DNA from: Biscogniauxia marginata
Taxonomy: Eukaryota; Ascomycota; Sordariomycetes; Xylariales; Xylariaceae
Assembly (NCBI GenBank): GCA_022695795.1
Contig: MU404096.1
Coordinates: 248,001-312,000 of the forward strand
Direction of reading: 5' to 3'
Length of the DNA: 64,000 nucleotides
How positions within the stretch are numbered: position 1 is the first letter of the stretch; every line of letters starts with the position of its first letter. Below, piece after piece: positions 13,981 through 26,268 of this stretch. Position numbers and translations under genes: made by a program. The notes beneath the pieces were generated by a model. That model was not told the DNA's origin and searched no databases. It was given only the letters and a program-made list of their open reading frames with translations.

Positions 13981-15563
13981 ATGGAACCCAAGCGTCCCGT
14001 CGGACGACCTCGCGGACGGCCTCGTCGTGATTGGGGCGGGTTGCCCCAGAAATCTAGAAAGACCAAGGTCCGGGTCGAGGAAGTTTCCGACGACCAGCAA
14101 GTTGGACACCTCAACGTGAAGGAACCGGGCTATCACCTCTCGGAACTCGAGGAACGAGTCAATGACCTGGGTGAATCCTGGGAGACCGAGTCTCTTTTTG
14201 AGGACATCATCGAGGACCTGGCCGAACCCAACTTCTTCGGTGATGGTAACTATTCCCATTTCATTCAATTTCCTAGGCAACCGACTGTTGGCATGACGAT
14301 CTGATTTCTAACATGTTTGCAGTTGATGCCTGTACCCCGGAGCAGGCGGTGCGCTACCGCCAACAGCTGCGAGCTGTCGGGCCCGAGGAATTCTGCAGAG
14401 TCACGGTAGATTCTGGTACTATTACCGCCAAAAAGCTTCTCACTGCCTTCGGGATTCGCCCCCCGGCCTTTCTCGAGGGTCTTCCTGATGAGTCTTATTT
14501 CGGCCTACTTACATTGGCCATGACGCGCGAGCTGGCCAAGCGCGCCAAGATCATCCACTACAACAGTATTGATGACGCCGTCGACTTACTAAAGAAATCA
14601 CAGAACATCGTGGTTCTGACTGGCGCCGGAATCTCAACCTCCCTTGGAATCCCTGATTTCCGATCGAAGGAGACCGGACTGTACTCGCAGCTGGAGAAGC
14701 TTGGCTTGGGCATCAGTGATCCGCAGGAAGTCTTTAACATAGACATCTTCCGCGATGACCCGACCATCTTTTATTCGGTTGCTAAGGATATTCTACCGAA
14801 CACCAAGAAGTACTCGCCGACACACGCCTTCATTGCTATGTTGCAGAACAAGGGCAAGCTTCTCACCAACTACTCACAGAACATCGACAACATCGAGGCG
14901 AACGCTGGCATCCTGCCTGAGAAGCTAGTGCAGTGCCACGGGTCATTCGCCACGGCAACCTGCCAGCGATGTGGCCACCAGGTCCAGGGAGACGACATCT
15001 TCCCCGATATCAAGGCCGGTTTGATCCCGCGATGTGAGAAATGCATCGCGGCACTGAGGTCGAAGGGCCCTCTGAAACGGAAGAGGTCCTCGAACAGCAC
15101 ATCAAGGAAATCGCGCAAATACAATGATGATGATGATGATGACGACAGTGATGACCGATACGACATCCCGGCTGCTGGGGTCATGAAGCCCGACATCACA
15201 TTCTTTGGAGAGACCCTTCCTGACGAGTTCACCAAACGGTTGGTTAAGCACGACCGGGATGCTGTCGACCTCGTCGTGGTCATCGGCACGTCTCTGAAGG
15301 TAGCCCCCGTCTCTGAGGTGGTCCCATACCTGCCTGCCCACATCCCCCAAATATACATCTCGCGTACGCCTGTCAGCCACATCAACTTCGACATTGACCT
15401 CCTTGGTGATTGTGACGTTGTTGTCGCCGAGCTCTGCCGCCGCGCAGGGTGGGACCTGAAGCATGAGATGGTGCCTGCAGACCAGAATATCGAGACCTCA
15501 CTGGAGCCGGGCTACAAGAGCCGCCACAACTTCAAGGTCATCAAGTCGGCGGCTAATATTTAG
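13981..15563 (+). CDS. Sir2/Hst1-type NAD-dependent histone deacetylase (class I sirtuin)
   Basis: Exons 13981-14245 and 14323-15563 give 501 codons. The intron has a GTAACT donor, a TTCTAAC branch site and a GCAG acceptor. The protein removes acetyl groups from lysines using NAD and probably acts in chromatin silencing. Sirtuin landmarks are GAGIS (about 189-193), IPDFR (198-202), QNID (274-277), the catalytic His in CHG (about 294), zinc cysteines CxxC at 302/305 and 326/329, KPDITFFGE, and GTSLKV (410-415). The region before the catalytic core resembles the Sir2/Hst1 N-terminal domain (DUF592). Residues 4-15 hold an AT-hook-like repeat of Gly-Arg-Pro-Arg. A run of seven Asp (about 357-363) sits between the zinc module and the rest of the core. 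The start is the first ATG after a pyrimidine-rich leader. Identity as a class I sirtuin is firm; a specific ortholog (SirA, Hst1 or NST-1) is not proved. Confidence 0.95.
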
Positions 15564-18500
15564 CTGCGAGCCCAGCACATGGTCATTGAACCTGTATCGA
15601 AACCGAAATACGGTGCGAACCCGTGGATACCAGCTTGAGATATTCCAGTTCTCTCTGCAAGGCGACCATCTATCAAAACCTCACATCGGTCGGGCTAAAC
15701 AAACAAAAATAATTGGGACAACTCGTGTCGGCGCGACAATCTCGAGATTCAAGCTCTTATTTATACAGAGGAAGGTTCACCTGGAAGTCGGCGATTCATG
15801 GCAAAACAATACCAAGATGCGACTTTCACACCGTTTGTCCTCTCAATCGTTTTCAATGAGCGTACGGAGTTAGGTCTCAAGGGCGGCGGTTTTCTTTGTT
15901 TTCCTTCTACGCATGGCGTTGGGAGGAGGGTTACTACTTTGCTTTCCCTGCCCAGGTACACACTCTCGATTGCGCAAAACCAGTTTTCCTAATCTTCTTC
16001 ACCCGTTTGTGGTACACATAGGAAGATACCTATGAACATTTTCCCTTCTTCTATTTCTTCTTCTTTTCCCCTTTTCTCCCTTTCAGTTGTCCTCCTCTCG
16101 TCCCCCCCCTCGTCGCAGGCAGAACATGGCAAGAGGATCTACCAGCCCAACGCAAGCATGTTTGAGAGAGCGAGAGAGAAAGAGAGAGTCTACACTAAGA
16201 CAGCCACACTTTGGCTCGCTTGGGTTAGTGGGCCTCTCTCTCACCCTCCCCTGAACTAAAAGGTTTCACTCTCCCTGCAACGCGGGGCATTAGGGAATGT
16301 CCTTGTTGAGAGCTGATAAGCTACATGGAGGGGAAAGGGGTTTTAAGAAAAAGTAAACAAGAAAAAAGGGAATACAGATAAGGGCAGATTGATGCGTTTT
16401 TTTCTCTTTTTTCTCTCGGGTTTTTTCCTTCTCTCTCTTTTTCGGTGGCTGTATTTAGAAAGAGAGAGGAAAAGCAACAGCAGGCAGGGCATTCGTCATA
16501 CGACAGGAATTACATAATTTAGAAGGGGTCAGATCGGATCCCTCCCAAGAAAGAAGGATGGATATGAGGAGGGAGGGGGGTGGTTAAGTTCAAGGTTAGA
16601 ATGGACGGAATTTCCCCAGCTCAGTGCAAGAGAAAACAGAACAAAAAAAAAGGATCGATCGGATCGGTTTGTCCATTCATAGGCAGTTTAATAGACGTTT
16701 GAGTTTCAGAATCACACACTTGCAAACAGACCAGACCAGATATGTACTGCTCGCTTGCATGTTGTATTTGCCTTCCCTACCTCCATCCCCTTCTGCTAAG
16801 ATGATGGGCTAAAATCCTCTTTCTTTTTGCCCATTTATTTACATACATTATGACAGCTCAGGACCGGAGTGTTTCGTCGTATTCTAACTTGCTGGTCACC
16901 TAGGTGTTACTTGCCTACCTCTATGCTAATGCGTTTGCTTGTTTGCTCTCCCTTCTCTCTCCCGCGCGCGCACGCGTGTTCTATGGCCCGCGTCCGCTGG
17001 GTAAATAGATGGGTTTCACAGCGTCCCAGGACCGGCGATGCGAGCGTTGCCGGCGCGATGGTGCTATCAGGTTGCCCATCTTCGTACCGTACCGCTTCGC
17101 ATCATTCCTATCTTATGTACCTTAGGTAGCAAGCAGGTAGTTATCGGACCTAGCTAAACCAGCCATCTTCGCCTGAGATGCGAAACATGCTTGACGAATT
17201 AGAAAGAACCTAGGTTAGGTAGGTTAGGTTCCTTTCCAGAAGAATACATTCGCATTATAGGTACCCTACCTAATTAATGCAAAATATAATCATATTTCAT
17301 GGCCGTTTTTTATTGGTAATATGCATTGCGAGGATAGACGAGCGCCATGGACGACCTAACGAGCACGACGCTGTGGGCCTGTAGCGATCGATGGATGAGG
17401 AACTGCGGGAGTTTGACTACGTGGTCGGGCTTGGGCTAGAGTGTTGTCGTCGTCTATCTACTAGCACGTATCTGTATTGGGCTGTGGATGTATATACCCA
17501 TCACCTACCTACCTACCTATGTGCCTACCTGCCTATGTACATATAGGGATTTCTTTGCCTACATACTAAGATTCAAACGCTGACATCCCCCCTTGTTGGA
17601 CAGAAGAGGAATAGACAAAGCCACACACCCCCTCTCCCAACCATACATCTCGCACCTATCTGATTACTGATTGGGCAAGCCTGCATATCTATCTCCTCTC
17701 ATCTATATTATATCAATATCTGATAAGAGAATGGTCCGAGGACCCGAGAACAAGAGTAGTCGACACTTACCCAGGTTATTCAGGGGGGCGGTCAGTTGTC
17801 ATATCTTCCTCGGCACTGTAGAAGCAGGTTAGCTATTGAGAGAGTGGAAGAAATGAGAGTACCCTCATCGTCCAGTTACAATTAGGCCTGCCCAGGGCGA
17901 ATTAATAGGATCATATATGCATGTGCTAACTAGACGAACTAATAATAACAGGTAGAAGGCTGCGAATGATTGTTCTTTAAAAATTCCGCTTTATTTTATT
18001 TTCCCTTCTACGAACACGATCGATCAGTCCGTCTTCCCATATCCAGATATATTCTCACATTACAGCTGATAACATCGAACGGAACGGGGTTTCTATGGAG
18101 AACGTCGTCTCGGGCAAGTAGTAAAGATGATCTCGACAACCAGTGATCCTAGGCAGCCCAGCAGATATACCTGTACAGAACTGAGCAGACTCACACCACA
18201 CAATCACATCCATACCTACGTATAGCATTTAATCCCCAAGTGTCGTGGACGTGTGTACAAACGAAGAACGAGAACGAGGGACAAGGACGGCGGCAGCGAT
18301 CACTTGCCAGAGGACTCAGCCCTGAGCATGCACCCTCTCTTGAACTCGCCTATCCTCCACGCCCACTCTCCTTGCCGCCCAGCAGGCGCCCAACCTGCCG
18401 GGTGCGTTGGGTGTAGCAGTGGCCAGGCAAGAAATACCTCGCTCATTAAATCTACCTACCTGCCCACCTACTTACCTACTTTCCCATTTACCTCCCTCGA

Positions 18501-19628
18501 TCCACCATATTATATATATCTATCTCCCAACCCCCGCTCTTCTCTCATCTTCCTTTCTCAAACTCCAGCCACAGCAATCCTTGCTCGCTCCTACTTTTAT
18601 CTTTCTTTCTTCCTTCCTTCTTTTCCCCTATGTGGCCTGATATACGAATCCTCATCTATATATACGTAAAGCCCCCGCACACTACGCGGTGATATAATCT
18701 AATATCCTCAGTATCGTGATATACACATATCCTCCTCCCCCCCCCCCCTCTCTCTCTCTATATATAGCCTTACAAAACCCTCCCCGTCCACCTACCGACC
18801 CGTTTCTACTTGTCTATTCCTCCATATCAGATATATTATAGCATTTCTTCTAACACAGCCCCCTGATCCCCTTAACTGCCACACACAATAACCGAAATTC
18901 GCAGAGAACCGCAACGGTACGGTAGAACTTACATGCTTTCCAATGTTGTTTTCCTTATCTTTCATCCTTATTTTAAAAATACGATAGAACACCTTCATTA
19001 AAAACTGTGTTAGTTTAGCATTGGGATCCATTTCGCCATTGAAAGGGCACCTTTAAATGCCTAGTTAGGAATCCCCTATACACGCTTGAACCCCCTACTC
19101 GTAACTATGATATCAATCGCGCCTATCACCCTGCCCCGGTTCGTTCTTAAGCTCTCGATCATACGTACCTATCTACTCCTGAATGATAACAAGCACATAA
19201 TCAATCATAGCCATACCTACCTACCTGTCATAAGCGAAAATAAAGCCTTTTTCTTCCGCTAGCGAATAGATAGGTGTATATGTATTTATAATACTTCTGT
19301 TTTCAAGATATCTTCCCGGGTGTTTTCTCATCTCCCCCCATTTCCTCGTTCATTAACTTGCGTAACTACTTACAATCGAATGAAGAATCAAAATGCTTCT
19401 TTCTTCTCCTTTTCTAACTAACAGGTAATTTTATGGTGGGGGGGTTTTCAACGACGCTTGATAAGATAGGGTACTCTACAATGGGCAATAACAAAAAAAA
19501 ACACAAAACAAAAAAAAGACAGAAGGAATACATGCCGCTCGTGATCCCTCCTTTCCTACTGCCCCCTTCACTAACTACCGCCTAGGTTACCACATCTTTA
19601 ATAACTTCTCTTCTCTCTTTCTCTCGTA
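15564..19628. other. 4-kb intergenic region, simple-sequence rich
   Basis: No supported gene. Open frames near 16624-17129 and 18253-18669 translate low-complexity sequence without family features. The region has many TACCTACC and TAGGTAGG motifs (for example 17211-17231 and 17505-17540), purine and pyrimidine tracts, a (CG)n-like stretch near 16962-16975 and a 12-C run at 18737-18748. The right end is the 3' side of the SCY1-like gene. Confidence 0.6.
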
Positions 19629-22600
19629 TCATAACAAACTCTCATACTTATCCAAACCAGATCCCTGAGCAGGTTGCGGCTGCGGCTGCTGTTTCTGTTG
19701 CTGCTGTTGCGGTGGGCTAGGTGTCAAGGTGTTCATACTGCCCATCATACTATTCATGCTGTTCATGCTGTTCATGCTGTTCATGCTGTTCATGCTGTTC
19801 ATGCTGCTCATACTCCTGTTCATGGTGCCCATCCCGCCCATTCCAGAACTCATCATGCTGCTCATGCTTCCTGCTGGTGGAGCCATGCCGCCGAAGTATG
19901 ACGAAGAAGGCTGACCAAAGGAGGATGTCGACGAGGCTTGTCTTAGGGTACCACCGGGCGGTGGAGGTAAGCTGAACCCGGAAGGCGTGCTGGTACCGTT
20001 CGAGGGCGGCGGAGCAATGGAGAAAGAAGAGCTCTGGTTCATAGCTGGTCTTTGCTGGCTTATGTTCATATTTGACAGGCTTGATGTCATGTTTCCAAAC
20101 GATGAGGTTGCTGGCGGTGACATCGGCTGGGTTGAGCCGGTAGATGCCCAGGGATTGGCTGTCGCGGCCGTTGATGTAGACCAGTTGAGGTTACTCGTAC
20201 TTGACTGCAGCCCCGAGGACATGTTCTGCGTAGTACTGCTGCTTGTTGTAGGCTGTAATGGTTGCGAGTATTGAGTGGATGAAGGGGCCAGGGCGCCGAA
20301 TGAAGCAAGATCTGGTGTAACTGTCCGGAAGGAAGGCTGTGCTTTAGCTGGAACAGCGAACTGGCTACCGGATGTAGCGGTCGCTGTAGGACTCGGAGTT
20401 GACCACGAGAACTGAGGTGATTTGACGGGTGGCGAAGCGGCTCTGGATGCTGGTCCCGAATCCCAACCAGAATCCATAGCAGTACTTGATGTCTGACCTG
20501 TCTTGCCTTTGACTAGACGCTCGAAGTCGTCTTCAGTTGCGCCATTTGGCGAGTCGAACTGTGTGCCCGTAACGCCTCCAAATGCCATGAAGTCTTCATT
20601 GGGAGTCACCGCCCCTCCACCATTTACCACCGAAAGCTCTTGAAGCTTCTTAGTTTGCTCGTCCTCAACTTTCTTGGAAAGGGACTTGATTAGATCCATG
20701 AAATTTTGGAATTGTTTGAGATCGAGTAGGGGCCCTAAGCTCATGTTCCAAAGGATGGGTAAAATATCCATTGCCACAAAATCGGCGTCTGCATTGTCTC
20801 CGACAACGCGCAAAACGTCCAGAGCTGCCATCATCACAGCAGGTTCCTTTGTTTTGATGGCTTTTATTAGAGGAACAATCTTCTCCTGCATGGTATACTT
20901 ATCAAGAGCGCTTGACGAGGATGTCTTTTTCTTCTTCTCAGGCCCGAACCCGTCGAGGCCATCGTCGACTTCCATGGCTTCGTTAGAGCCACCACAGAGG
21001 ATGACGAAAGCACGACAACCGCGCACTTTGATAGCTAAGCTACTAGTCTTGCTGAAGACCGCAGCGATAACCGGAAACAGCTCGTTTTTGATTGTACTGA
21101 AATCAAGAACCGGGAGGATAACTGGAAGACCCCGTAAGGCGGCATCGACCAAGGCAGGCGCTGGGGATTCGATAGCCGTGAGAAGGATCGGAAGGACATC
21201 TACACGCAGGGGTTAGCCAGTGTATTTGAAAGTATATCGTAATGGATCAATTTGATGCATGGTAGTCACTCATATCCTTTGACGGCTGCCCTCTCCAACT
21301 CAACCTCGAATAAAACTAATTTAGCAGTCGCCGGAACAGTCGAATAATACGATATTCCGTAGGCGTCGGCAAGCCAGTCCTAAAACACGTTGCAGAGAAT
21401 AGTTGAAAAAAGAAATTGAAACCTACCATCTTTGAACTCTTTGCCAGAGGAATTCTCAGAAATCAAGCTCGTATTTTCCAAAATGACCATCAGACCGGCG
21501 TCTCTGTTCCTATCTTTCTCTTGCGCCTGCGTTGAAGTCATAGCGAAGATCTCCTTTAACCTAGGCCGGACCTTCTCTCCAAAAGCACGCCGGGAGGATG
21601 GCAACAAGTCTAGTATCTTGAAAACATTCTGAAGAATGAGCGCTAGGAGCTCCTTGTCCTTCAGTTCTTCTAGCAGGGCTGGGAGCACTTTCTTCTCCAT
21701 GACTGACTTGGGGAAAGATGGCAAGACCTTGTTAAGCCCCCTCATAAACGATGCCTTCTCGCCGGGAGTTTTGGCAGGGAAGGCATCGAGAAATCGAATA
21801 GTTGAGACTAATATGTTGTCAAAGTATTCGCTCTCCTGGAACTCTCGAGCAGTCATACGCTGCGCCGGCCGCCGGGTTATCAAGCGTGGTAGCACATGAG
21901 CTGATAGATCTTTCGGTAGGGGCCGTTTCGATAAGAACCCATTTCCGTGAGATGGGACAGTCGAGGACGACGTGAATATCCTTTTATAAGCGGATACGCT
22001 TCCGCTGCTTTCTATGGGTGAACGGTGGGGTGAATTGTATAGTGCAATGCACAAGAGCCCGAGTGAAAACATGTCAGCAGACGGAGTGAGATTATTATCA
22101 AGAACAAAGTCAGGTGAGGTATAGTCAAGATTGAGTTGTACATGTCGAGGTAGTCGAGGGTCTAGGTTGAGGACCTCCGAGAGACTGATAGGTTGGACCG
22201 ACGTGGGCTTTGTCGAATTCTCAGGGGGGCTACAGAAGCCAAGTCCGCTGATTTTCCAATCGGACTACACAGCGAGTTAGCTATAACCATTACATCTGAG
22301 ATTGATAGATAACTATATTGGTGTCATCAAAGCATAATGAAATGATTGGCGGGTGAAGGGTTAACTGCTACGCGCGATGCGAGTACTGACCTTCGAGTTG
22401 ATAAGAACCGCATCCGGGGTGAGATTAGCATGGACGAGACCAGCGTTCTCATGGAGAAATTCTAGCGCCTTGCTGATCTGGAGTAAACCTTTCTGTATCT
22501 CGAGCTCGTCGATTTCAAACTCGCGCCTCCGTCTCCCACCGTCGGCGGTCTCGGTGACATAGCGACTGGACCGGCCGCCAACGCCGCCAGCCCTTTCCTG

Positions 22601-23182
22601 TTCGTCTTTTTCCTGCAAAAGACTCGCCAAGGATGTCGTGACAGCTTCGGTAACGAACTGGAGGCCCCCTCCTCTCGTATCTTCGACCGGTTCGACGAGC
22701 TCGAGGACGCTGGGGTGACGTAAGCGAGCTAGAGAGGAAGCTTCTTTCCTGAGGCGTTCGACTACCTACGTATAAAAGGAGATCAGCGGAGTGACTAGGA
22801 TGGGAGTCGGTTGCGCATAGTTCGTTCGCTGGCTACTCATGGATTACCCACCTCTTCTGTAGCACGCTTGACACCCGATGCGCTTGATCGACCGAGCGAG
22901 CTTCCTACAGAGCGCAATCAGCACCTGTTCATTGCATGTACGCAGTGTCCTCATCGGGTCACGCGGCCAGACAGCATCCAGTCTTGTGTTTCTTGGTTTC
23001 AGGGGTATAGTACCATGGGCTTCTAGCGATTTCTTCTCGAAGACGAAGACGGAATACGACTTGCCCGTCGACTTCTTCTTAGCATCGTATATCTTCCAGG
23101 CGCCGGCGGTAGAAGTGTTGTTCTGGGAGATGGAATAGTTGGAATTGATGTTGGAGGTGAAGCTCTTCAGCGAGGAGAACAT
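19629..23182 (-). CDS. SCY1-like pseudokinase with HEAT repeats
   Basis: Five exons (23182-23014, 22904-22852, 22765-22391, 22264-21427, 21199-19629) join to 1001 codons. All junctions keep the family frame. SCY1-like proteins are catalytically dead kinases linked to Golgi/endosome trafficking and tRNA export. The kinase-like domain covers about residues 1-330. The catalytic-loop HRD position reads His-Ala-Asn (186-188) and the DFG position reads Gly-Leu-Gly (206-208), so it should not phosphorylate. A helical HEAT-type region follows (about 370-620), including LPVILPVLDFSTIKNELFP. The last 350 residues are Ser/Thr/Pro/Gln-rich, with Asn-Ser-Met triplets and a Gln-rich stretch, ending in a GLDKYESLL tail. 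Intron 4 is 227 nt and can be read with a further open stretch, but that would introduce a stop. The 5' end faces the aminotransferase gene 871 bp away. Confidence 0.92.
19755..19808 (-). repeat. 9-bp tandem repeat coding Asn-Ser-Met triplets
   Basis: Five perfect head-to-tail copies of CATGCTGTT plus a one-base variant lie in the last exon of the SCY1-like gene. Because the unit is 9 bp, copy-number change would add or remove Asn-Ser-Met triplets without shifting frame. Confidence 0.9.
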
Positions 23183-24053
23183 GTTGGGCGAGGGCGACTG
23201 AGGCCGTAGGTAACAGCCCTCATATCGTAGCGTTGCGCGGAAGGGAGGACATATGTCGATTTACGTCTCGTGTTCTCTTCTCTGCCCAGTCCCCGCCCTC
23301 CAGCGTAGGTCGCCAGGTGTCGCAATTGATGAAAATGATAAGTATCCGTATCTTCGATTTCCTGCCTCGTTGTCGGGCATATAATCTTGTCGCGTATCGA
23401 ATGTGGTGGAGAAGGGAGCGATGGGAGTTGGTGTTGAGATGACGTTATAAAATGGATTGCGTTGCAAGAAATGGTTTGGTCTTTTTCTAATACCAGCAAG
23501 AACATGGAAAATCGACGCCAAGCTCGAGGTCGCTAGGCTCCCCCGACAGCCCGATTCCTTGTCTCTATTTCAGCCCTTTCCAGGGGGTCTACCAGGTACC
23601 TAACATGCACTAGAGGCTCTTGCTGAGCCACAGTTCCGTTATCACAGGTTACCTAAGGCAAGCAGATAAAGCACTGCTGGCCGGTGGCGTTAGAGTGCAT
23701 TACTGACACAAAGCTCGCTAATGATTGGCTATCCTTAACCCTTGTTCAAGACTGTTTAGCGTAGTTGGTGCGACCTCCGAAACCGCAAAGGCGACTTTCC
23801 CATCAGCACATTTTCCATATCATTGAGTCAAGAAGTAGCATTTACCAATTCGAGCTTTTATACCCGACCAATTGACTGCTGTTGAACCGAAATCAACTTG
23901 CCTGATGAATTGCATTTATCTTTTTTCTCTCTTGAGGTTTGCATAGTTCTTTGACTTCTTTTAGAGTAGCAGGCACATCAAACAAACACTTAAACTACAC
24001 CTTTTAATCCACCTTATCTACGAAATACCCTACCTCGTATTTACTGGATAGTT
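23183..24053. promoter_or_regulatory. Shared divergent promoter of the SCY1-like and aminotransferase genes
   Basis: An 870-bp interval between two divergently oriented start codons, with no supported coding region. The right part (about 23910-24050) is a pyrimidine/AT-rich leader-like stretch before the aminotransferase ATG. No specific factor site can be assigned with confidence. Confidence 0.5.
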
Positions 24054-25407
24054 ATGCTTCGGCAGCTTCTTCCACGATGCGGGAGAGCTCTGAGGGCACC
24101 CGCCTCGCATGGTTCCCTGCAGATGCTACCGCGACAAGCATGGCAAGCCACAAGGTGGTATAGCATCAAGCCGGAGGCAGCGTCGGTGGCGAAGGTCCTC
24201 GATCTCGACCCCACGAAGCTCTCCATCACCAAGACGAAAAGCCCCAAGACTCTCGTCGACCCGGCGAAGCTGATCTTTGGCAGAGAATTCACAGGTACGA
24301 AACATCTGGCAGTGTTTCTTCCAAGCGAGCACATCGCGATGCGGGCGTTCTTGAGCACGGAAATGCTGACAGGAAACACGAATTACTTACTTCCCAGACC
24401 ACATGTTGACCGTCGAATGGACGGCGAACGACGGCTGGCTGGCGCCCTCGATCGTGCCGTACCAGAACCTCTCGCTCGACCCGGCCACCTGCGTCTTCCA
24501 CTACGCCTTCGAGTGCTTCGAGGGCATGAAGGCGTACAAGGACAAGAGCGGCAACGTGCGGCTGTTCCGCCCGGACAAGAACGTCGAGCGCCTGAAAAAG
24601 TCGGCCGCGCGCATCGCCCTGCCCACCTGCTCGTCTGCCGCCCTGATCGAGCTGATAGGCCGCTTCGCCCGCCTCGAGCAGCGCTTCATCCCCGACGAGC
24701 GCGGCTACTCGCTGTACCTGCGCCCGACGCTCATCGGCACCCAGAAGACGCTTGGAGTCGGCGCCCCGCACTCGGCGCTGCTGTTCGTGATCGCCTCGCC
24801 CGTGGGGCCCTACTACCCCACCGGCTTCAAGGCCGTCTCGCTCGAGGCCACCGACTATGCCGTGCGCGCCTGGCCCGGCGGCGTCGGCGACATGAAGCTC
24901 GGCGCCAACTACGCCCCGTGCGTCGTGCCGCAGCTCGACGCCGGCAGCCGCGGCTTCCAGCAGAACCTGTGGCTCTTCGGCCCCGAGGAGTACGTCACCG
25001 AGGTCGGCACCATGAACCTGTTCGTCGCCGTCAAGGACAAGCAGACGGGCCAGAAGGAGCTCCTGACCCACCCGCTCGACGGCACCATCCTCGCGGGCGT
25101 CACCCGCGACTCGATCCTGAGCCTCGCCCGTGAGCGCCTCGCCCCCGAGGGGTGGCTCATCTCGGAGCGCAAGATCACCATGCCCGAGCTGTACGAGGCC
25201 TCGCTCGACGGCCGCCTCATCGAGGTCTTCGGCTCCGGCACCGCCGCCGTCGTGAGCCCCGTCCGCAAGATCGGCTGGAAGGGCAAGCTCGTCGACTGCG
25301 GCCTCGGCGAGCACGAGGAGTCGGGCGAGGTCGCCCTGCGCATGAAGGGCTGGATAGAGGCCCGGCAGTACGGCGACGAGGAGCATGATTGGAGCTACCC
25401 CTGCTGA
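24054..25407 (+). CDS. Branched-chain amino acid aminotransferase, mitochondrial type
   Basis: Exons 24054-24294 and 24398-25407 give 416 codons (GTACGA donor, CCCAG acceptor). The enzyme is a PLP fold-type IV transaminase that interconverts Leu, Ile and Val with their 2-oxo acids using glutamate/2-oxoglutarate. The first 40 residues are rich in Arg, Leu, Ala and Gln with few acids, as in a mitochondrial presequence. Core motifs are CFEGMKAY, LYLRP, GDMKLGANYAP with the predicted PLP lysine at about 247, EVGTMNLF, and LDGTILAGVTRDS. Exon 2 is strikingly GC-rich, with C or G at nearly every third position, which also makes long antisense open frames. Start: the only upstream ATG that keeps the presequence in frame. 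The head-to-head neighbour is the SCY1-like gene. A cytosolic paralog assignment is less likely because of the presequence. Confidence 0.95.
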
Positions 25408-26268
25408 ATTTTTTATACAACAGAATATGAAGAATAAACAAAAAAAAAAAATAAAACCAGACAGACAGACAGACAGACATATAAAAACTGAACAGATAGG
25501 GGGGCCGGGGAGTTGGGTGCAAGAATTTGGAATTTTACTTAGTAGCATATTAAAGGGGAGAAGAGAAGAGAAAAAAAAAAGGGGGGAGGGGGAGGGAGAA
25601 ACGAGGCACGGAGGCATCGTACCATCATCATTATTTAGACGGTGTTAGATACCTTACGGCGAAGGGCACATGGGCGTGGCGTAATCTCAGAACATATTGA
25701 AACCTACCTACCTACCCTACCTCGTTATTTTGCTAGGTATTTCTAGAAAAGGGGAGAGAGGATAATTCCACGAAATCGAGTGCCGAATTCAAATGATTAC
25801 TGGCGGCTTTTTTAAAGGAGGGGGGAAGCCCCCATTTCTGACAGATTGCTATTCATGTATATAAATCACATAGACAGCTAATCAGGCTGGTAGGCAATAT
25901 GAAAACAAAAGGAAATCGGCTCCGAGAAAAGCAGTTGAATGTTATCAGCAGTAGCGGTAGCAGTAATAGTAGTAGTATGTTAAAGGAAGCCTCTAACTAG
26001 TTAGATCTTTTTTCTCTCTCCTTGTTTCTTGTTTCTTTCTGGAGGTGAATCTGTCTATCAAATGATGGTTTCTCTAATCGAGTGGAATTCTCCATCATAC
26101 AAACAGGGAGGGAAGAACGGTCATGTACACAAAGGGTAGTAGAAAAGAGTCGGTTTTTCTATGACTCAAGACGACAAATCCCCTTCCCCCCCATTTCTTA
26201 GATCCATATGGTAAAGGGATCTCCAATAGTACGTTGCCCAACGAGTGCGCGAGACAACAGCAACCAAT
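25408..26268. other. Convergent 3' intergenic region
   Basis: Lies between the 3' ends of the aminotransferase (+) and the complex I subunit (-). It holds A-rich and GA-rich tracts, a CAGA-type microsatellite near 25459-25480 and TACC repeats near 25705-25722. No coding region is supported. Confidence 0.6.

Noticed and set aside
21200..21426. Possible extra 75-nt exon inside SCY1-like intron 4
   Set aside because: It has AG/GT-like borders but in the required phase it contains a stop; direct joining of 21427 to 21199 restores the conserved sequence.
24289..25617. 442-codon minus-strand open frame
   Set aside because: Antisense to the aminotransferase exon 2; arises from extreme GC third positions, and its translation is Ala/Gly/Arg-rich without a domain.
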